Source: Pyrinomonadaceae bacterium (GTDB taxonomy: Bacteria; Acidobacteriota; Blastocatellia; Pyrinomonadales; Pyrinomonadaceae). Taken from it: DNA of 6,862 bases. The notes under the pieces are model-generated. The model was not told the origin of the DNA. It worked only from the letters and a program-made list of their open reading frames with translations, and made no database searches. Made by a program: the position numbers and the translations under genes. Positions 5,599-6,862 of this stretch are shown piece by piece (position 1 is the stretch's first letter; every line of letters begins with the position of its first letter). The stretch is taken from assembly GCA_018060305.1 (NCBI GenBank), contig JAGOWF010000149.1, positions 1-6,862 on the forward strand, read 5' to 3'.

Positions 5599-6672
5599 TT
5601 AATCCCGATAGATCTCAACTACGGCCTTGCCGTCGCCGTTGATGTAGGCGCGGTACATGCCGTCTGAGTTGAACGACACGGCCATGTTGCCGAATTTATC
5701 CATCGCGATCACGCCGCCGTCGCCGCCTAGCTTTTTGACCTTGGCAAGCACGACATCGGTGGCTGCTTGCACAGTCATCGCTCGATATTCCATTAGTGCC
5801 GAGATGTCGCGAGCGACGCCGACGCGGATAAAAAACTCCCCCCAGCCCGTAGCCGAAACGCCGCAAGTGTCATTATTTGCATAAGTTCCCGCTCCGATTA
5901 TCGGGGCATCGCCGACGCGGCCATACCGTTTATTGGTCATCCCGCCCGTCGATGTCCCGGCGGCGATATTGCCCTTTCGGTCGAGAGCCACCGCACCGAC
6001 GGTGCCGTATTTCGAGTCTGGAGTCTGAAGTCTTAAGTCTTTAGCAGGACTTCCCTTTCTCACAGTTTCACTTTTTTGCTTTTCCGATTTTTCCTTTCCA
6101 AGTTCCTTTTGCAGTTGGTCCCACTGCTCCTGCGTCCAGAAATATTTCTCATCGACAAGTTCGATCTTCTGTTCGGCCGCAAACTTCTCAGCCCCGTCGC
6201 CGACCATCATCACGTGTGGCGATTTTTCCATGATCGCGCGAGCGAGCGTGATCGGATTCTTTACCTTGTGCAAACCGGCCGCCGAACCAGCCGCGAGCGT
6301 CTTGCCGTCCATGATCGAGGAATCAAGCTCGTTCTTGCCGTCATTGGTAAACACCGCGCCCTTGCCCGCATTAAAGAGCGGCGAATCTTCGAGCAGCCGA
6401 ATCGCGATCTCGACCGCGTCAAGGCTGGACTTGCCATCCTGCAACGCCTTATAGCCTGCCATCACAGCCTCGGTCAGCTTGGCTTTATACGCGGCTTCTT
6501 TTTCCGGTGAAAGCGAACCTTTCTTGATAACGCCCGCGCCGCCGTGGATGATAAACCCGATCCGCGGATTCTGCGGCGACTGAAGCTGCTTGATCTCAGG
6601 ATACGCCCCCTTCTGCCCAAACGCCGATAAAACGAAGCAAAGGCCCAATCCTATAGCTATAACTCTTCTCAT
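5599..6672 (-). CDS. exported isoaspartyl peptidase / L-asparaginase (Ntn-hydrolase, family T2)
   Basis: A 357-residue precursor that self-cleaves before a threonine to form alpha and beta subunits, hydrolysing L-asparagine and isoaspartyl dipeptides. Residues 1 to about 19 (MRRVIAIGLGLCFVLSAFG) are a signal peptide, so it should act in the periplasm. Motifs: IHGGAGVI (42-49), LFNAGKGAVF (99-108), the catalytic GTVGAVALD with Thr224 as predicted nucleophile, GTSTGGM (239-245), RYGRVGDAP (249-257), SATGWGE (273-279) and SFNSDGMYRAY (333-343). Relative to E. coli IaaA (Thr179, Thr197, Arg207, Asp210, Thr230, Gly231, Gly233), the spacing is reproduced exactly by Thr224, Thr242, Arg252, Asp255, Thr275, Gly276 and Gly278, so the active site looks intact. 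The linker before Thr224 is long, Lys/Glu-rich, and contains a heptamer repeat array. The start is chosen at ATG 6670-6672 beside the signal peptide. ATG 6688-6690 would add six residues, and neither has a good ribosome-binding site. The stop of the glycosylase gene is 29 bases upstream. Confidence 0.95.
   Translation of the reverse strand: MRRVIAIGLGLCFVLSAFGQKGAYPEIKQLQSPQNPRIGFIIHGGAGVIKKGSLSPEKEAAYKAKLTEAVMAGYKALQDGKSSLDAVEIAIRLLEDSPLFNAGKGAVFTNDGKNELDSSIMDGKTLAAGSAAGLHKVKNPITLARAIMEKSPHVMMVGDGAEKFAAEQKIELVDEKYFWTQEQWDQLQKELGKEKSEKQKSETVRKGSPAKDLRLQTPDSKYGTVGAVALDRKGNIAAGTSTGGMTNKRYGRVGDAPIIGAGTYANNDTCGVSATGWGEFFIRVGVARDISALMEYRAMTVQAATDVVLAKVKKLGGDGGVIAMDKFGNMAVSFNSDGMYRAYINGDGKAVVEIYRD
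6014..6041 (-). repeat. four tandem heptamers in the asparaginase linker
   Basis: On the plus strand four 7-base units follow each other: GAGTCTG twice, then AAGTCTT twice (AGACTTC-like when read in the coding direction). They encode about residues 211-220 (KDLRLQTPDS), ending four codons before the catalytic Thr224 of the isoaspartyl peptidase. The array total of 28 bases is not a multiple of three, so any insertion must have included neighbouring bases to keep the frame. Confidence 0.75.
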
Positions 6673-6698
6673 TTTTCGTGTGTTTCGCATGTTTCGCG
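6672..6698 (-). repeat. three tandem CGCGAAACA-like nonamers between glycosylase and asparaginase genes
   Basis: In the coding direction three 9-base units occur: CGCGAAACA, TGCGAAACA and CACGAAAAA. They fill nearly the whole gap between the glycosylase stop and the asparaginase start. The unit resembles the CGCGAATAA nonamer at 5519-5591, and both arrays are entered through the same flank, TAAGAAATT followed by GCCCGCGAA. One candidate start codon (6688-6690) spans a unit junction and the other (6670-6672) touches the array end. Confidence 0.7.
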
Positions 6699-6701
6699 GG
6701 C

Positions 6702-6862
6702 CTAATTTCTTAGATGATCGCGGACCATCTTGATGTCTTCCCAAACCTCCCGCTTCTTGTTCGGGTCGCGAAGCAGATACGCCGGATGAAACGTCGGCAT
6801 CACCTTGACGCCGTTCAGATCGTGAAAATGCCCGCGCAGTTTCGATATCGGCGTTTTTGTCT
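6702..6862 (-). CDS. uracil-DNA glycosylase, family 4 type, C-terminal fragment at window edge
   Basis: The last 52 codons before a TAG at 6702-6704 are visible; the rest lies beyond the window. The fragment contains KLRGHFHDLNGVKVMPTFHP and continues with AYLLRDPNKKREVWEDIKMV. The HPAYLLR motif (residues 25-31 of the fragment) is the conserved C-terminal motif of family 4 uracil-DNA glycosylases, iron-sulphur enzymes that remove uracil from DNA in base excision repair. The Pro-Asn-Lys-Lys and Trp-Glu-Asp-Ile-Lys pattern after it is also typical of that family. The cluster cysteines and the N-terminal catalytic motif are outside the window, so intactness cannot be judged. The last residues (LRN) are coded by the flank shared with the nonamer repeats. 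Confidence 0.9.
   Translation of the reverse strand, partial: TKTPISKLRGHFHDLNGVKVMPTFHPAYLLRDPNKKREVWEDIKMVRDHLRN

Noticed and set aside
6673..6744. Longer start for the asparaginase gene at 6744
   Set aside because: It would overlap the glycosylase gene by about 43 bases and bury the signal peptide behind 24 residues.

Overview
All genes in this window lie on the minus strand, so transcription runs from high to low coordinates. The organism looks like a Gram-negative bacterium, because the window holds an outer-membrane secretin and an exported periplasmic enzyme. Base composition is moderately GC-rich. The combination of a PilM-like gene, GspG-type pseudopilins and a secretin with a C-terminal cohesin-like domain suggests Acidobacteriota (perhaps Blastocatellia). 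That is an inference from gene style; no marker gene is present.

Right-hand part (6862 to about 4273): the last 52 codons of a family 4 type uracil-DNA glycosylase, then a signal-peptide-bearing isoaspartyl peptidase/L-asparaginase of the Ntn-hydrolase fold, then a full-length two-domain cinA. This looks like a loose housekeeping cluster. A candidate intrinsic terminator and a 238-base intergenic region separate it from the next unit.

Left-hand part (4034 to 1): a compact operon in the order secretin, pseudopilin with a cysteine-containing insertion, second shorter pseudopilin, and a PilM-like protein cut by the window edge. The junctions are 0 to 7 bases, so these genes are almost certainly co-transcribed. 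Together they would supply the outer-membrane channel, pseudopilus subunits and inner-membrane platform of a type II secretion / type IV pilus-like machine. The ATPase, PilN/PilO and PilC/GspF-like genes are not in view. A 43-base imperfect stem-loop lies 60 bases upstream of the secretin start.

The most unusual aspect is a set of short tandem arrays with a 7- or 9-base period at gene junctions and in one protein linker: (1) five AAAATGC-like heptamers that encode the whole leader peptide of the second pseudopilin; (2) five GTTCAGG-like heptamers followed by five in inverted orientation, overlapping the cinA stop; (3) three CGCGAATAA-like nonamers inverted against three more between the asparaginase gene and cinA; (4) four AGACTTC-like heptamers read in frame in the asparaginase linker just before its autocleavage threonine; (5) three CGCGAAACA-like nonamers between the glycosylase gene and the asparaginase gene. 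Units differ between arrays, but the layout is the same. They resemble in form the heptanucleotide STRR repeats known from cyanobacteria. No stretch of more than 300 bases lacks a gene.
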